A program made the translations under genes and the position numbers. The notes below the pieces were generated by a model, which did not search any database, was not told the origin of the DNA, and was given only the letters and a program-made list of their open reading frames with translations. 12,998 bases of DNA from Flavobacteriales bacterium UBA1986 (GTDB lineage: Bacteria > Bacteroidota > Bacteroidia > Flavobacteriales_G > Salibacteraceae), in contig DDDG01000009.1 of assembly GCA_002336245.1 (NCBI GenBank), forward strand, positions 1 to 12,998. The letters run 5' to 3'. This document shows positions 1 to 6,150 of the stretch, in pieces. How positions within the stretch are numbered: position 1 is the stretch's first letter; each line of letters starts with the position of its first letter.

Positions 1-134
1 CAGATTAGTTTGAAGACGTACAGACCGAAGCGACCATTTCCGATGCTGAAGATGCTCTCACTGACGCGGTTACGCTCTTGGTGGAAGCCGTCTTCGATGA
101 TTTTCCAAGGGTCTACGAGGAGGTATTTATCCAT
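1..134 (-). CDS. Glycoside hydrolase family 65 disaccharide phosphorylase, N-terminal fragment
   Basis: Only the first 44 codons are visible. The start is ATG at 134-132, one base after the stop of the beta-phosphoglucomutase gene, so the two are almost certainly cotranscribed. Residues 10-37 contain W-K-I-I-E-D-G-F followed by SESIFSIGNGRFG, the N-terminal signature of GH65 maltose/trehalose/kojibiose-type phosphorylases (known family pattern). These cytoplasmic enzymes split an alpha-glucosidic disaccharide with phosphate to glucose and beta-glucose-1-phosphate. A beta-phosphoglucomutase is the usual partner and supports the call. Which disaccharide is used cannot be told from this fragment. 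After residue 37 the reading (LYVFKLI) departs from the expected G-x-R-like continuation; this may be real divergence, a frameshift, or an effect of the window edge. Confidence 0.8.
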   Translation of the reverse strand, partial: MDKYLLVDPWKIIEDGFHQERNRVSESIFSIGNGRFGLYVFKLI

Positions 135-135
135 G

Positions 136-774
136 CTATAAAAGTGCTATTAAACTGAGCGGATTGGAAAGATCGTTTAGGTGGTGATCTTCACCGGGAA
201 GGGGTTCTGAGCCCACGCCGATTGCGAGCATTCCCCCCGCAATTGCTGCAAGAATTCCTGAAGGTGCGTCTTCCAGAACTGCACATTCCGCAGGGGCGAC
301 TCCAAGTTTTTGGGCCCCTGTGAGAAATACCTCTGGATCGGGCTTCGACTTTTGAAAACCATTTCCATCCACCACGGCATCGAACAAGTCGTAGATGCCT
401 AATTTCTTAATCACATACTCACCACTTTGGGAGGCGGATCCTAGGCCTATTTTAAACTCTCGGCTTTTGAGTTCAAGCAGAGTCTCCTCAACACCTTCAA
501 GCAAGTCTTCGCTGGAGAGTTCATTCAAACACCTCAAGTACCATTTGTTTTTCGTGTCGGCGAGTTCAAGTTTCTCTTCATCTGTTTTTTCAATTCCTCC
601 TAAGGCCAAAATCATGTCCAAGGAATCCATTCGACTCACACCTTTCAATTCCTGATTAAACTCCTCATCGATTGAGATGCCCAGAGAGGACGCCAGTCGT
701 TGCCAACAGATGAAATGGTATTTAGCCGTGTCGACCAGAACCCCGTCGAGATCAAAGATTACCACTTGAATCAT
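136..774 (-). CDS. pgmB: Beta-phosphoglucomutase (HAD superfamily)
   Basis: 212 residues, the usual length for the family. It interconverts beta-glucose-1-phosphate and glucose-6-phosphate in the cytoplasm. The HAD motifs are complete. Motif I is FDLDGVLVDT, with nucleophile Asp8 and acid/base Asp10. The cap-domain signature is LKGVSRMDSL, with Lys44 and Arg48, which separates beta-PGMs from other HAD phosphatases. Motif II is GSAS (Ser113), motif III is Lys144 in KSKPDPE, and motif IV is EDAPSG (Glu168, Asp169). The ATG at 774 opens directly into the conserved strand before motif I. It sits 7 bases after the methylglyoxal-synthase-like gene and 1 base before the GH65 phosphorylase, whose beta-glucose-1-phosphate it would consume. 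All key residues are present, so it is expected to be active. Confidence 0.93.
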   Translation of the reverse strand: MIQVVIFDLDGVLVDTAKYHFICWQRLASSLGISIDEEFNQELKGVSRMDSLDMILALGGIEKTDEEKLELADTKNKWYLRCLNELSSEDLLEGVEETLLELKSREFKIGLGSASQSGEYVIKKLGIYDLFDAVVDGNGFQKSKPDPEVFLTGAQKLGVAPAECAVLEDAPSGILAAIAGGMLAIGVGSEPLPGEDHHLNDLSNPLSLIALL

Positions 775-781
775 CGGGAGA

Positions 782-1186
782 TTAGTTAGATTTCTTTTGG
801 GCGGCTTCTTTTCGAATCAAGCCTATGATCAGAAGTTCTGCTGAAGCAGCATTCGTTGCAAGGGGAATGTTTTTGACATTGCAAGATTCGAGTAGGATGC
901 GAATGTCTTCGTGGTGCTTTTCCGTCACTTCGTGATCGCGCAGAAAAATGACCATGTCGACCTCTCCTTTCCCAATCATTTCGGTAATTTCCTGGTATCC
1001 ACCCGACTTACCTGGGCTCAGGTGTTTGAGTGGGATTTTGAAGTTTCCTTGTTCCAGAAATTCAGCAGATCTACCAGTGGCAATTAGGGTTTTTCCCCAC
1101 AGCCACTGTTCTCTTTCTTTTAGAAACTCTAGAAGTTGCTCCTTCCTTTTGTTGTGGGCCATCACAACAATGTGATTAGTACTCAT
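782..1186 (-). CDS. Methylglyoxal-synthase-like protein lacking the catalytic aspartate
   Basis: 134 residues with the methylglyoxal synthase fold signature: VMAHNKRK near the N-terminus, ATGRSAEFL at 36-44, SGGYQEI at 61-67, IFLRDH at 80-85 and NIPLATNAASAELL near the C-terminus. Active methylglyoxal synthase turns dihydroxyacetone phosphate into methylglyoxal and phosphate. Aligned by eye to the E. coli enzyme, His19, Asp91, His98 and Asp101 are kept (here His11, Asp84, His91, Asp94). The catalytic base Asp71 of the GGDQ motif is Tyr64 (codon TAC) and the Asp after the first His is Asn12. The protein may therefore be catalytically weak, altered, or a DHAP- or phosphate-binding regulator; this is inference. 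It lies mid-operon, 6 bases after the sugar kinase and 7 bases before pgmB. Family membership is clear; activity is in doubt, so no symbol is given. Confidence 0.85.
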   Translation of the reverse strand: MSTNHIVVMAHNKRKEQLLEFLKEREQWLWGKTLIATGRSAEFLEQGNFKIPLKHLSPGKSGGYQEITEMIGKGEVDMVIFLRDHEVTEKHHEDIRILLESCNVKNIPLATNAASAELLIIGLIRKEAAQKKSN

Positions 1187-1192
1187 CCTTTT

Positions 1193-2071
1193 TCAGCTTT
1201 GAAATTCTTCAAGGTATTCAAAATGATAACGAACCAAGCCTTCGATGGGCTTCTTTATAATCGTGTTTACTGTAACGTTCAGTTCTTCGGCAACAACCCT
1301 TAATACGTCCTCAAAGTAATAAGCCACCGATCCCACAAAATTAACTTCAACCTTCTGATGATCTTGAAAGCTGCACACATGCGTGCGAAAGAAATCCATC
1401 ATACCATCGTAAATCATATTAACAATGTATGGATGTTTTCTGTGTTCAGAACAAAATTTTACGAAGCTCGCTAGGTATACATTTGGGTGAGGCTGACGAT
1501 ACACTCGATCAATGACCTCATCCTTGTTTATGTTGTAGGCATTTGAAAACTCACCTTTCAACTCCAACGGCATGCGTGTGTAGAAATAATCTTGCAACAA
1601 CTTCTTACCGTAATAACTACCACTTCCCTCGTCTCCCAAGATGTAGGCAAGCGATGGAACTTCCTCACTCACATTCTCTCCATCAAAAAAGCAAGAATTG
1701 GATCCAGTCCCTAAAATGCAAGCGATCTCTGGTTTTCCAGAATAACAAGCAAAAGCCGAGGCATCTAAATCGTGGTGCACGTGAATTTCAGAATCCACAA
1801 AAAATTCTTGCAATCCGTCTGTGATCTTTTTGGATAATTGGGGCGTTGAACAACCGGCCCCATAGAAGTAAACCGACTGTATGCTCTTCCGAACTCTTGA
1901 AAGTTCAGCGTTTGAATTGAGCTCTGCGAGGATAAAGTTCCTGTCGTGAAAATAGGGGTTGAAGCCTCTCGTTTTCAAAATTGCCTCAATCTTGCCCTCC
2001 TCATCAACCAAGGCCCAATCTGATTTAGTTGAGCCGCTGTCGGCAATTAAAAAATGTGTTCCTGACTTCAT
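1193..2071 (-). CDS. BadF/BadG/NAGK-type sugar kinase
   Basis: 292 residues of the ASKHA ATPase superfamily, in the BadF/BadG/BcrA/BcrD branch that includes N-acetylglucosamine kinase. The phosphate-1 loop is ADSGSTKSDW at residues 10-19. A candidate catalytic Asp lies in HHDLDASAF (101-103), the phosphate-2 motif is GTGSNS at 121-126, and the adenosine/phosphate motif is LGDEGSGS at 145-152. The likely reaction is ATP-dependent phosphorylation of a hexose or N-acetylhexosamine in the cytoplasm. Within this operon a useful substrate would be the free glucose released by the GH65 phosphorylase, but substrate cannot be read from the sequence. It starts at ATG 2071, 31 bases after the stop of pfkA, and stops 6 bases before the methylglyoxal-synthase-like gene. 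Databases often label such proteins N-acetylglucosamine kinase without biochemical support. Confidence 0.85.
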   Translation of the reverse strand: MKSGTHFLIADSGSTKSDWALVDEEGKIEAILKTRGFNPYFHDRNFILAELNSNAELSRVRKSIQSVYFYGAGCSTPQLSKKITDGLQEFFVDSEIHVHHDLDASAFACYSGKPEIACILGTGSNSCFFDGENVSEEVPSLAYILGDEGSGSYYGKKLLQDYFYTRMPLELKGEFSNAYNINKDEVIDRVYRQPHPNVYLASFVKFCSEHRKHPYIVNMIYDGMMDFFRTHVCSFQDHQKVEVNFVGSVAYYFEDVLRVVAEELNVTVNTIIKKPIEGLVRYHFEYLEEFQS

Positions 2072-2102
2072 TTAATTCTTTTCTGTGACGCCCAATACAA
2101 CC

Positions 2103-3083
2103 CTATGTTGCCAGTGTGTCAATGATTTCGAGACTCAATAAATCGAGTTCTTTTTTAGCTCCTTTAAGATCTTCGAAAGGAACAAATTCCAATTTTCCTT
2201 TCCATGAGGCTACCATACCTTCCGACTTATCCTTGAGAAGAAAATCAATGGCTGCCCAACCCATCCTACTTGCAAGATTTCGATCAAAAACACTTGGCGA
2301 TCCTCCTCGCTGGATGTGTCCTAAAATAGAAACTTTGGTTTCGTATTGAGGTAAATGCTGTTCCACCGCCTTTGCCAAACCAACTGCTCCTCCGAGTTCA
2401 TCGCCTTCGGCAACAATCACGATGCTCGAACTTTTATTCTTTTGCTTCCCTTCACTCAGCTTGTTCAGAAGAGGTTGAATGTGTGACGTGCGCTCTGGTA
2501 TGTAGGCCATGAGTGCTCCACTTGCAAGAGCCGCCTCAACAGCAATATGACCTGTGTCCCTTCCCATTACTTCCACAAAGAAGATTCTGTCGTGAGACAT
2601 GGCGGTATCTCTAATCTTATCCACCGCCTCAATGACTGTTTCACAAGCCGTATTGAAGCCAATCGTATAGTCCGTCAATGGAATGTCATTGTCGATGGTG
2701 CAGGGAATCGCAATGACTTTAATGTCCGATTCTTCAGCGATTTTTTGTGCCCCTCGAAAAGTACCATCACCTCCCAATGCTACGAGAGCTTGAATGCCGT
2801 TGGCTTTTAGGTTTTGAATGGCGATTTGCCTGTTTTCCTCTTCGAGAAAATCTAAACTACGTGCGCTCTTCAAAATCGTGCCTCCACGATTCAAAACACT
2901 GTTGACTGAGCGAGCACTTAGCGTTCGAAAATCGTTTTCAATCAGGCCCTGGTATCCTCTAAAAAAGCCAAAAACATCCATTCCACAGTAGATTCCAGTT
3001 CTTACAACAGAGCGAATGGCAGCATTCATTCCAGGGGCATCTCCTCCTGAAGTTAAAACTGCTATATTGCGGATATTGGACAT
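2103..3083 (-). CDS. pfkA: ATP-dependent 6-phosphofructokinase
   Basis: 326 residues, close to the roughly 320 of bacterial group-A phosphofructokinases. It phosphorylates fructose-6-phosphate to fructose-1,6-bisphosphate, the committed glycolytic step. Visible motifs are TSGGDAPGMN at 11-20 (nucleotide binding), GGDGT at 104-108, PCTIDNDI with catalytic Asp131, EVMGRDTGHIA (substrate binding) and LGHIQRGGSPS. Gly rather than Asp in the GGDG motif is the known mark of ATP use, against PPi-dependent enzymes. It is the first gene of the minus-strand operon. Its ATG at 3083 is 3 bases from an inverted repeat and about 25 bases from a TAnnTTTG element, so expression is probably controlled by the divergent NUDIX regulator. 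Confidence 0.96.
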   Translation of the reverse strand: MSNIRNIAVLTSGGDAPGMNAAIRSVVRTGIYCGMDVFGFFRGYQGLIENDFRTLSARSVNSVLNRGGTILKSARSLDFLEEENRQIAIQNLKANGIQALVALGGDGTFRGAQKIAEESDIKVIAIPCTIDNDIPLTDYTIGFNTACETVIEAVDKIRDTAMSHDRIFFVEVMGRDTGHIAVEAALASGALMAYIPERTSHIQPLLNKLSEGKQKNKSSSIVIVAEGDELGGAVGLAKAVEQHLPQYETKVSILGHIQRGGSPSVFDRNLASRMGWAAIDFLLKDKSEGMVASWKGKLEFVPFEDLKGAKKELDLLSLEIIDTLAT

Positions 3084-3086
3084 AGT

Positions 3087-3107
3087 TAAGTGTACTTGTT
3101 ACACTAA
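3087..3107. promoter_or_regulatory. Operator-like inverted repeat, pfkA side
   Basis: The arms AGTGTA (3089-3094) and TACACT (3100-3105) flank CTTGT. Extending to 8-base arms gives one mismatch (TAAGTGTA against TTAGTGTA). It lies between the candidate pfkA -7 element and the pfkA start codon, over the expected transcription start. A bound protein there would be expected to block pfkA-operon transcription. The same motif recurs at 3156-3176. Confidence 0.75.
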
Positions 3108-3115
3108 CAAATATA
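3108..3115 (-). promoter_or_regulatory. Candidate -7 promoter element for the pfkA operon
   Basis: On the minus strand this reads TATATTTG, an exact match to the Bacteroidota TAnnTTTG element. It ends 24 bases upstream of the pfkA ATG. No -33 TTG at standard spacing was seen; the nearest TTG is about 11 bases upstream. Confidence 0.5.
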
Positions 3116-3155
3116 TGTTTTGTTTCCAAACACCGTTCGGCTCTCCCGGCTGTAC

Positions 3156-3176
3156 TTAGTGTACTAAATACACTAA
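3156..3176. promoter_or_regulatory. Operator-like inverted repeat, regulator side
   Basis: Perfect 8-base arms, TTAGTGTA (3156-3163) and TACACTAA (3169-3176), are separated by CTAAA. It has the same AGTGTA-N5-TACACT core as the site at 3087-3107, with centres 69 bases apart. It covers the region just upstream of the regulator's candidate -7 element, where the -33 contact would fall, which suggests autoregulation. Confidence 0.78.
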
Positions 3177-3187
3177 TTAATTTATTA

Positions 3188-3195
3188 TATCTTTG
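3188..3195 (+). promoter_or_regulatory. Candidate -7 promoter element for the NUDIX regulator
   Basis: TATCTTTG matches TAnnTTTG exactly and ends only 5 bases before the ATG at 3201. If it is the real -7 element, transcription begins within a base or two of the start codon and the mRNA has essentially no leader. Confidence 0.4.
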
Positions 3196-3200
3196 ACGCC

Positions 3201-3896
3201 ATGTCACCCGCTCCACACAACCCGAACATTTCGGTTGATTGCGTCGTATTTGGCTTCGATCAAGACGAGCTGAAAGTGCTTCTAATTGAACAAACTAGAG
3301 GGCCGAAGGAAAAGGTGGTCATTCAATATGCCCTTCCTGGCGATTTGCTATTTAAAAACGAAGGCCTCGACGATGCAGCGGAGCGTGTACTCTATGATCT
3401 CGCCAGTCTAAAAGGTATTTACCTAAAGCAGTTTCACACTTTTGGTGACATCGACCGGCTTCACGCTGCGAAGGATCAAGAGTGGTTGCAAACGTTTCGA
3501 GAAGACCCAAAAGCACGAGTAATTACGGTGGCATACTACTCCCTTGTTAAGATGGATGAGTATGAGCCCCAAGCGGCTTCTTTTGCCGGAAAAGCAGAAT
3601 GGGTGAACATCGAGGAAGTTCCATCATTAGCTTTTGACCACGACGCCATTTTATCGATGGGCTTGGAACGACTAAGAGAAGAGCTCGAGACCAAAAACAT
3701 TGGCTTCGAACTTCTTCCTAAAAAGTTCACACTATCGCAACTTCAGCGCTTGTATGAAATCATTCTTGCTAAGAAATTAGACAAACGAAATTTCCGCAAG
3801 AAGCTCAAGAACATGAGCGCCATAAAACCTCTGAGCGAAAAACAAAAAGGGGTTTTGCACAAGCCTGCACAGCTGTTTACATACAAAGACGACTAG
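3201..3896 (+). CDS. NUDIX-type transcriptional regulator (NrtR-like)
   Basis: 231 residues in two parts. Residues about 9-150 form a NUDIX-hydrolase-like domain (ISVDCVVFGFD, then ALPGDLL). About 170-231 form a winged-helix domain with the hallmark FTLSQLQRLYEIIL and DKRNFRKKL of NrtR-family regulators. The NUDIX box around 47-73 is degraded: the REUxEExG core reads RVLYDLASLKG, so the metal-binding glutamates are gone and hydrolysis is unlikely. Relatives use this domain to sense a small ligand (ADP-ribose or sugar derivatives), and the winged helix binds inverted repeats. It is divergent from the pfkA-to-GH65 operon, with two matching inverted repeats between them, so it probably controls that operon and itself. 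The ligand is unknown. Its TAG stop overlaps that of the convergent gene on a shared CTAG. Confidence 0.88.
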   Translation: MSPAPHNPNISVDCVVFGFDQDELKVLLIEQTRGPKEKVVIQYALPGDLLFKNEGLDDAAERVLYDLASLKGIYLKQFHTFGDIDRLHAAKDQEWLQTFREDPKARVITVAYYSLVKMDEYEPQAASFAGKAEWVNIEEVPSLAFDHDAILSMGLERLREELETKNIGFELLPKKFTLSQLQRLYEIILAKKLDKRNFRKKLKNMSAIKPLSEKQKGVLHKPAQLFTYKDD

Positions 3897-4459
3897 TCTA
3901 ACTTCAGCAGCTTGGCGCTCGCGCCAAATTGACTTCGAAGATGATACAAGCCGGGCGCAAGACCACTGAGGTCAATCACTCCATTTGAATTCCCCGAGCG
4001 AATCACATCTCCTTTGGCGGAAAAAATGAACCAGTTTTCACCCATTTCCAAACCCTGAATACTCAATTCGCTCCCAATTGGATTTGGGAAAAGGCGCAGC
4101 TCATTTTTCGATTGAAGCTGAATTGAGCTGATCATTGGACAAGCCGTCGACTCGAATCTGCCGTCTCCTTCATTTCCCAAATATGAGCCCCAAGCTGGAC
4201 AAGGATCGTAAAAATCGAGTTCGATTTTCGCTACTTGCAAAGCATCGGGCACGTACCAGCTGTCCTTATCCAAACCGCGTGCAACAACAATTTCTAAAAC
4301 GGAATCCCGATTCAAATCCCATAGCAAATTGCTGCTGAATGCTTGGATTCCAATTTGCTCTTGAGTCAATTGCCAGGTACTGTCCCTTGCAGGATCGACA
4401 ACAAATAAGCCAAACTCCAAGGCCCATTCTAATTGAGATGTTCGATCAAGAAGACGTTT
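3893..4459 (-). pseudogene. C-terminal remnant of a T9SS-sorted secreted protein
   Basis: The frame is open from 4459 to the TAG at 3893. There is no ATG in its upstream part, only TTG at 4420, and no signal peptide, which a type IX secretion substrate needs. The last ~70 residues resemble a T9SS type A sorting domain: LRLFPNPIGSELSIQ, then a short beta-rich stretch, LSGLAPGLYHL and a KLLKLD end. Upstream, NLLWDLNRDSVLEIVVARG and a Cys-containing segment suggest the tail of a larger extracellular protein. The upstream codons (LEWALEFGLFVVD) still look coding up to about 4435, where plus-strand coding sequence begins, so the gene seems cut at a rearrangement junction. It could instead be a short, unexported ORF. 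Its stop overlaps the regulator's. Confidence 0.6.
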
Positions 4460-4596
4460 TTATTGGGTGCTGGTCATTCAAAATGTGGCAAGAAGACTGG
4501 CCTTATAAGGATACGTTCTATCTGTATGAAGAAACTCCTTATATGGTTGAGGAATTTCAAGCTAAATATGGGAGTGACGGGAATGGAAAGAAGTGA
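4438..4596 (+). CDS. Small ORF A, unrecognised (first of three overlapping ORFs)
   Basis: 52 codons, rich in Trp, Tyr, Phe and acidic residues (FIGCWSFKMWQEDWPYKD, then YLYEETPYMVEEFQ), which reads like real protein rather than noise. I do not recognise the family. The frame extends further upstream, but that part lies antisense to the T9SS remnant and looks non-coding, so ATG 4438 was chosen. The TGA overlaps the start of ORF B by 14 bases, an arrangement typical of translational coupling, though a frameshifted single gene gives the same picture. It may be a 5'-truncated gene whose true beginning was lost at the junction near 4435. Confidence 0.4.
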   Translation: MFDQEDVFIGCWSFKMWQEDWPYKDTFYLYEETPYMVEEFQAKYGSDGNGKK

Positions 4597-4816
4597 AATA
4601 CATGCCCGAATTAATCTTTTACAAGAATTAGAAGAAGCCTATTGGGAGAATAGACAATTGCAAATCAATCTTCGACTTATGGAGCGCGACGATAATGGGG
4701 TCTTATATTGTAGCAGTGTGATTGTAATAAATACTGAAGGCGTCCCAGACGGATACGTTAAGATTCCAAACGGGACATATAGCAATGAAGACTATCAACG
4801 TTTCTGGAACAAATAA
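4583..4816 (+). CDS. Small ORF B, unrecognised
   Basis: 77 codons from an ATG inside the end of ORF A, in the next (+1) frame. The N-terminal half looks helical and charged (INLLQELEEAYWENRQLQIN). The second half looks beta-rich (VLYCSSVIVINTEGVPDGYV, then IPNGTYSNEDYQRFW). The composition is convincingly protein-like, but I recognise no family or catalytic motif. It overlaps ORF C by 32 bases. It may be a separate small gene or the middle piece of a gene broken by two frameshifts of the same sense. Confidence 0.45.
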   Translation: MERSEIHARINLLQELEEAYWENRQLQINLRLMERDDNGVLYCSSVIVINTEGVPDGYVKIPNGTYSNEDYQRFWNK

Positions 4817-4940
4817 AAGGACATATATAGAAAAAGCTAACGGAAAGGTGCTTATAACTAAACCTCATCCTCTTAGATCACCCCTAGCATACTCTAGAGG
4901 AGGTTTTACCACGCAAAATGAATTGAATTTCAGCCAATGA
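4785..4940 (+). CDS. Small ORF C, unrecognised
   Basis: 51 codons in a third frame, starting at the ATG within codons of ORF B and ending at TGA 4938-4940. The protein (KRTYIEKANGKVLITKPHPL, later AYSRGGFTTQNELNF) is basic, lacks low-complexity bias and reads like genuine coding sequence. I recognise no family. Its frame is again +1 relative to the preceding ORF, as for A to B. It may be a short independent gene, or the C-terminal part of one disrupted ancestral gene of about 165 residues. Confidence 0.38.
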   Translation: MKTINVSGTNKRTYIEKANGKVLITKPHPLRSPLAYSRGGFTTQNELNFSQ

Positions 4941-4971
4941 AACCGAGTTCATAAAACATAAAAGTAAAACT

Positions 4972-4993
4972 CAAATGTTCATGAGAACATTGA
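4972..4993 (-). terminator. Possible terminator of the TPR gene
   Basis: Arms AATGTTC (4974-4980) and GAACATT (4985-4991) with an ATGA loop; a bulged A allows two further pairs. On the minus strand it is followed by a T-rich stretch down to about 4951. It lies 35 bases beyond the TPR gene's stop and between two convergent transcription units. The stem is A/T-rich, so strength is uncertain. Confidence 0.4.
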
Positions 4994-5025
4994 ACTAGCG
5001 GTCAATTTAGGTTTCTTGAAATTGG

Positions 5026-5925
5026 TTAATTACAAAAACGGCGAACTTGTCCAAGGGCGTCGGCATCTCCCAAATCAGAAGATCTTCTAAAATACTTACA
5101 TGCACTTGTCGTATCACTAAGTCGCAAATAACAAATTCCAAAATTCCAACTCATCAGCTTTTCAACTTCGACATCTTCAATAGGATACTTTTTGTATTCA
5201 GAAATGGCTTCTTGGTATTCACCAAGTTCATGATAACAACCTCCACGATTCCAATATAGTTTAGTAAGCATCCATTGGTCCATTGGTGCTATGAATCCCT
5301 CAAATAAGGATTCCGCAATGTCAAAATCCATTATTGCCCCTCGATAGTCTCTCAGTTCCGACTTTATTTTGCCACGGTAATAAAATTTCTCACCATGTGG
5401 TTGCAAATCAATACTCTCAGTCAGGTACGGAAGGGCTTCTTGATATTCGTCGCCATCTAGACAACACATGGCAATACCAAAAAGGCACCCTGCGTGATTC
5501 CATTCTCTGTATGAACATAATCCTAATCTTTTACGTTTCAAAATCTCGACAAGGCGCATCATGTAAATTCCTTTGTTTTTGGACAAGTAGGGAGGGCTAA
5601 ATACCAAATGATTATACCCGACGTATTCTTCCTTTACATAGAAAGTGTCCATGCCGAATGTTCTTACCCGAATAAACCCATTCTCGCTATAACTTTTGAG
5701 TATCACAACCTTGTCCCCACCAGTTAATCCCAATGATAGTCTTGATTCGATTGCAGGTGAGGAATACGTGCCAATGGTATCGGTAAAAGTCTCAGGTTCA
5801 ATTCGTGCTGTGTCGCCAACTAAATGTGTACATCTCGTCGCTGCGCTTGACGGCAATTGAAAGGTAAAAAGCAGGGCGAAGACCAGCCCACATTTAACTG
5901 AGAAACTATATGCAGATGAACTCAT
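5026..5925 (-). CDS. Exported SH3-like / TPR repeat protein
   Basis: 299 residues from the ATG at 5925. That start, not the ATG at 5964, was chosen because it opens directly into a signal peptide: short polar N-terminus, hydrophobic core GLVFALLFTFQL, then PSSAATRC. Residues about 65-105 (GDKVVILKSYSENGFIRVRT, then DTFYVKEEYVG) resemble a bacterial SH3-like domain. Three to four tetratricopeptide repeats follow at roughly 144-177, 178-211, 221-248 and 256-290, with typical EYQEALPYLTESIDLQP, DYRGAIMDFDIAES and EYQEAISEYKKYP helices. It is Cys-rich for such a protein. It probably acts outside the cytoplasm in protein-protein interaction or envelope-related binding; no enzymatic motif is visible. 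Neighbours on both sides are unrecognised short ORFs, so context gives no function. Confidence 0.72.
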   Translation of the reverse strand: MSSSAYSFSVKCGLVFALLFTFQLPSSAATRCTHLVGDTARIEPETFTDTIGTYSSPAIESRLSLGLTGGDKVVILKSYSENGFIRVRTFGMDTFYVKEEYVGYNHLVFSPPYLSKNKGIYMMRLVEILKRKRLGLCSYREWNHAGCLFGIAMCCLDGDEYQEALPYLTESIDLQPHGEKFYYRGKIKSELRDYRGAIMDFDIAESLFEGFIAPMDQWMLTKLYWNRGGCYHELGEYQEAISEYKKYPIEDVEVEKLMSWNFGICYLRLSDTTSACKYFRRSSDLGDADALGQVRRFCN

Positions 5926-6126
5926 TATATACTCTTGAAAATTGAAAAAATATTTTACTTCCATTTGATGGAGATTCAGGCTTTGAATCTAAAATACAGA
6001 TAAAGGCGGTATTATCGAAGGCATCATATTGTTATGCCCTCTTAATTTGACTGTTTAATCTCTTGTTCTAATAACCAAAGGAATAATGCGGGGAATAGCC
6101 TTACACTCTACCTGAATTGGCGGTTG

Positions 6127-6134
6127 TATTTTTG
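6127..6134 (+). promoter_or_regulatory. Candidate -7 promoter element for the 76-codon ORF
   Basis: TATTTTTG matches TAnnTTTG exactly and ends 16 bases before the ATG at 6151, a plausible short leader. No -33 TTG at standard spacing was seen. The rest of the gap 5926-6126 shows nothing else I can name. Confidence 0.4.
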
Positions 6135-6150
6135 TAAAAACTTATATAAC

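Noticed and set aside
6102..6107. TACACT half-site as a third operator
   Set aside because: There is no AGTGTA partner at the N5 spacing, so it is probably chance.
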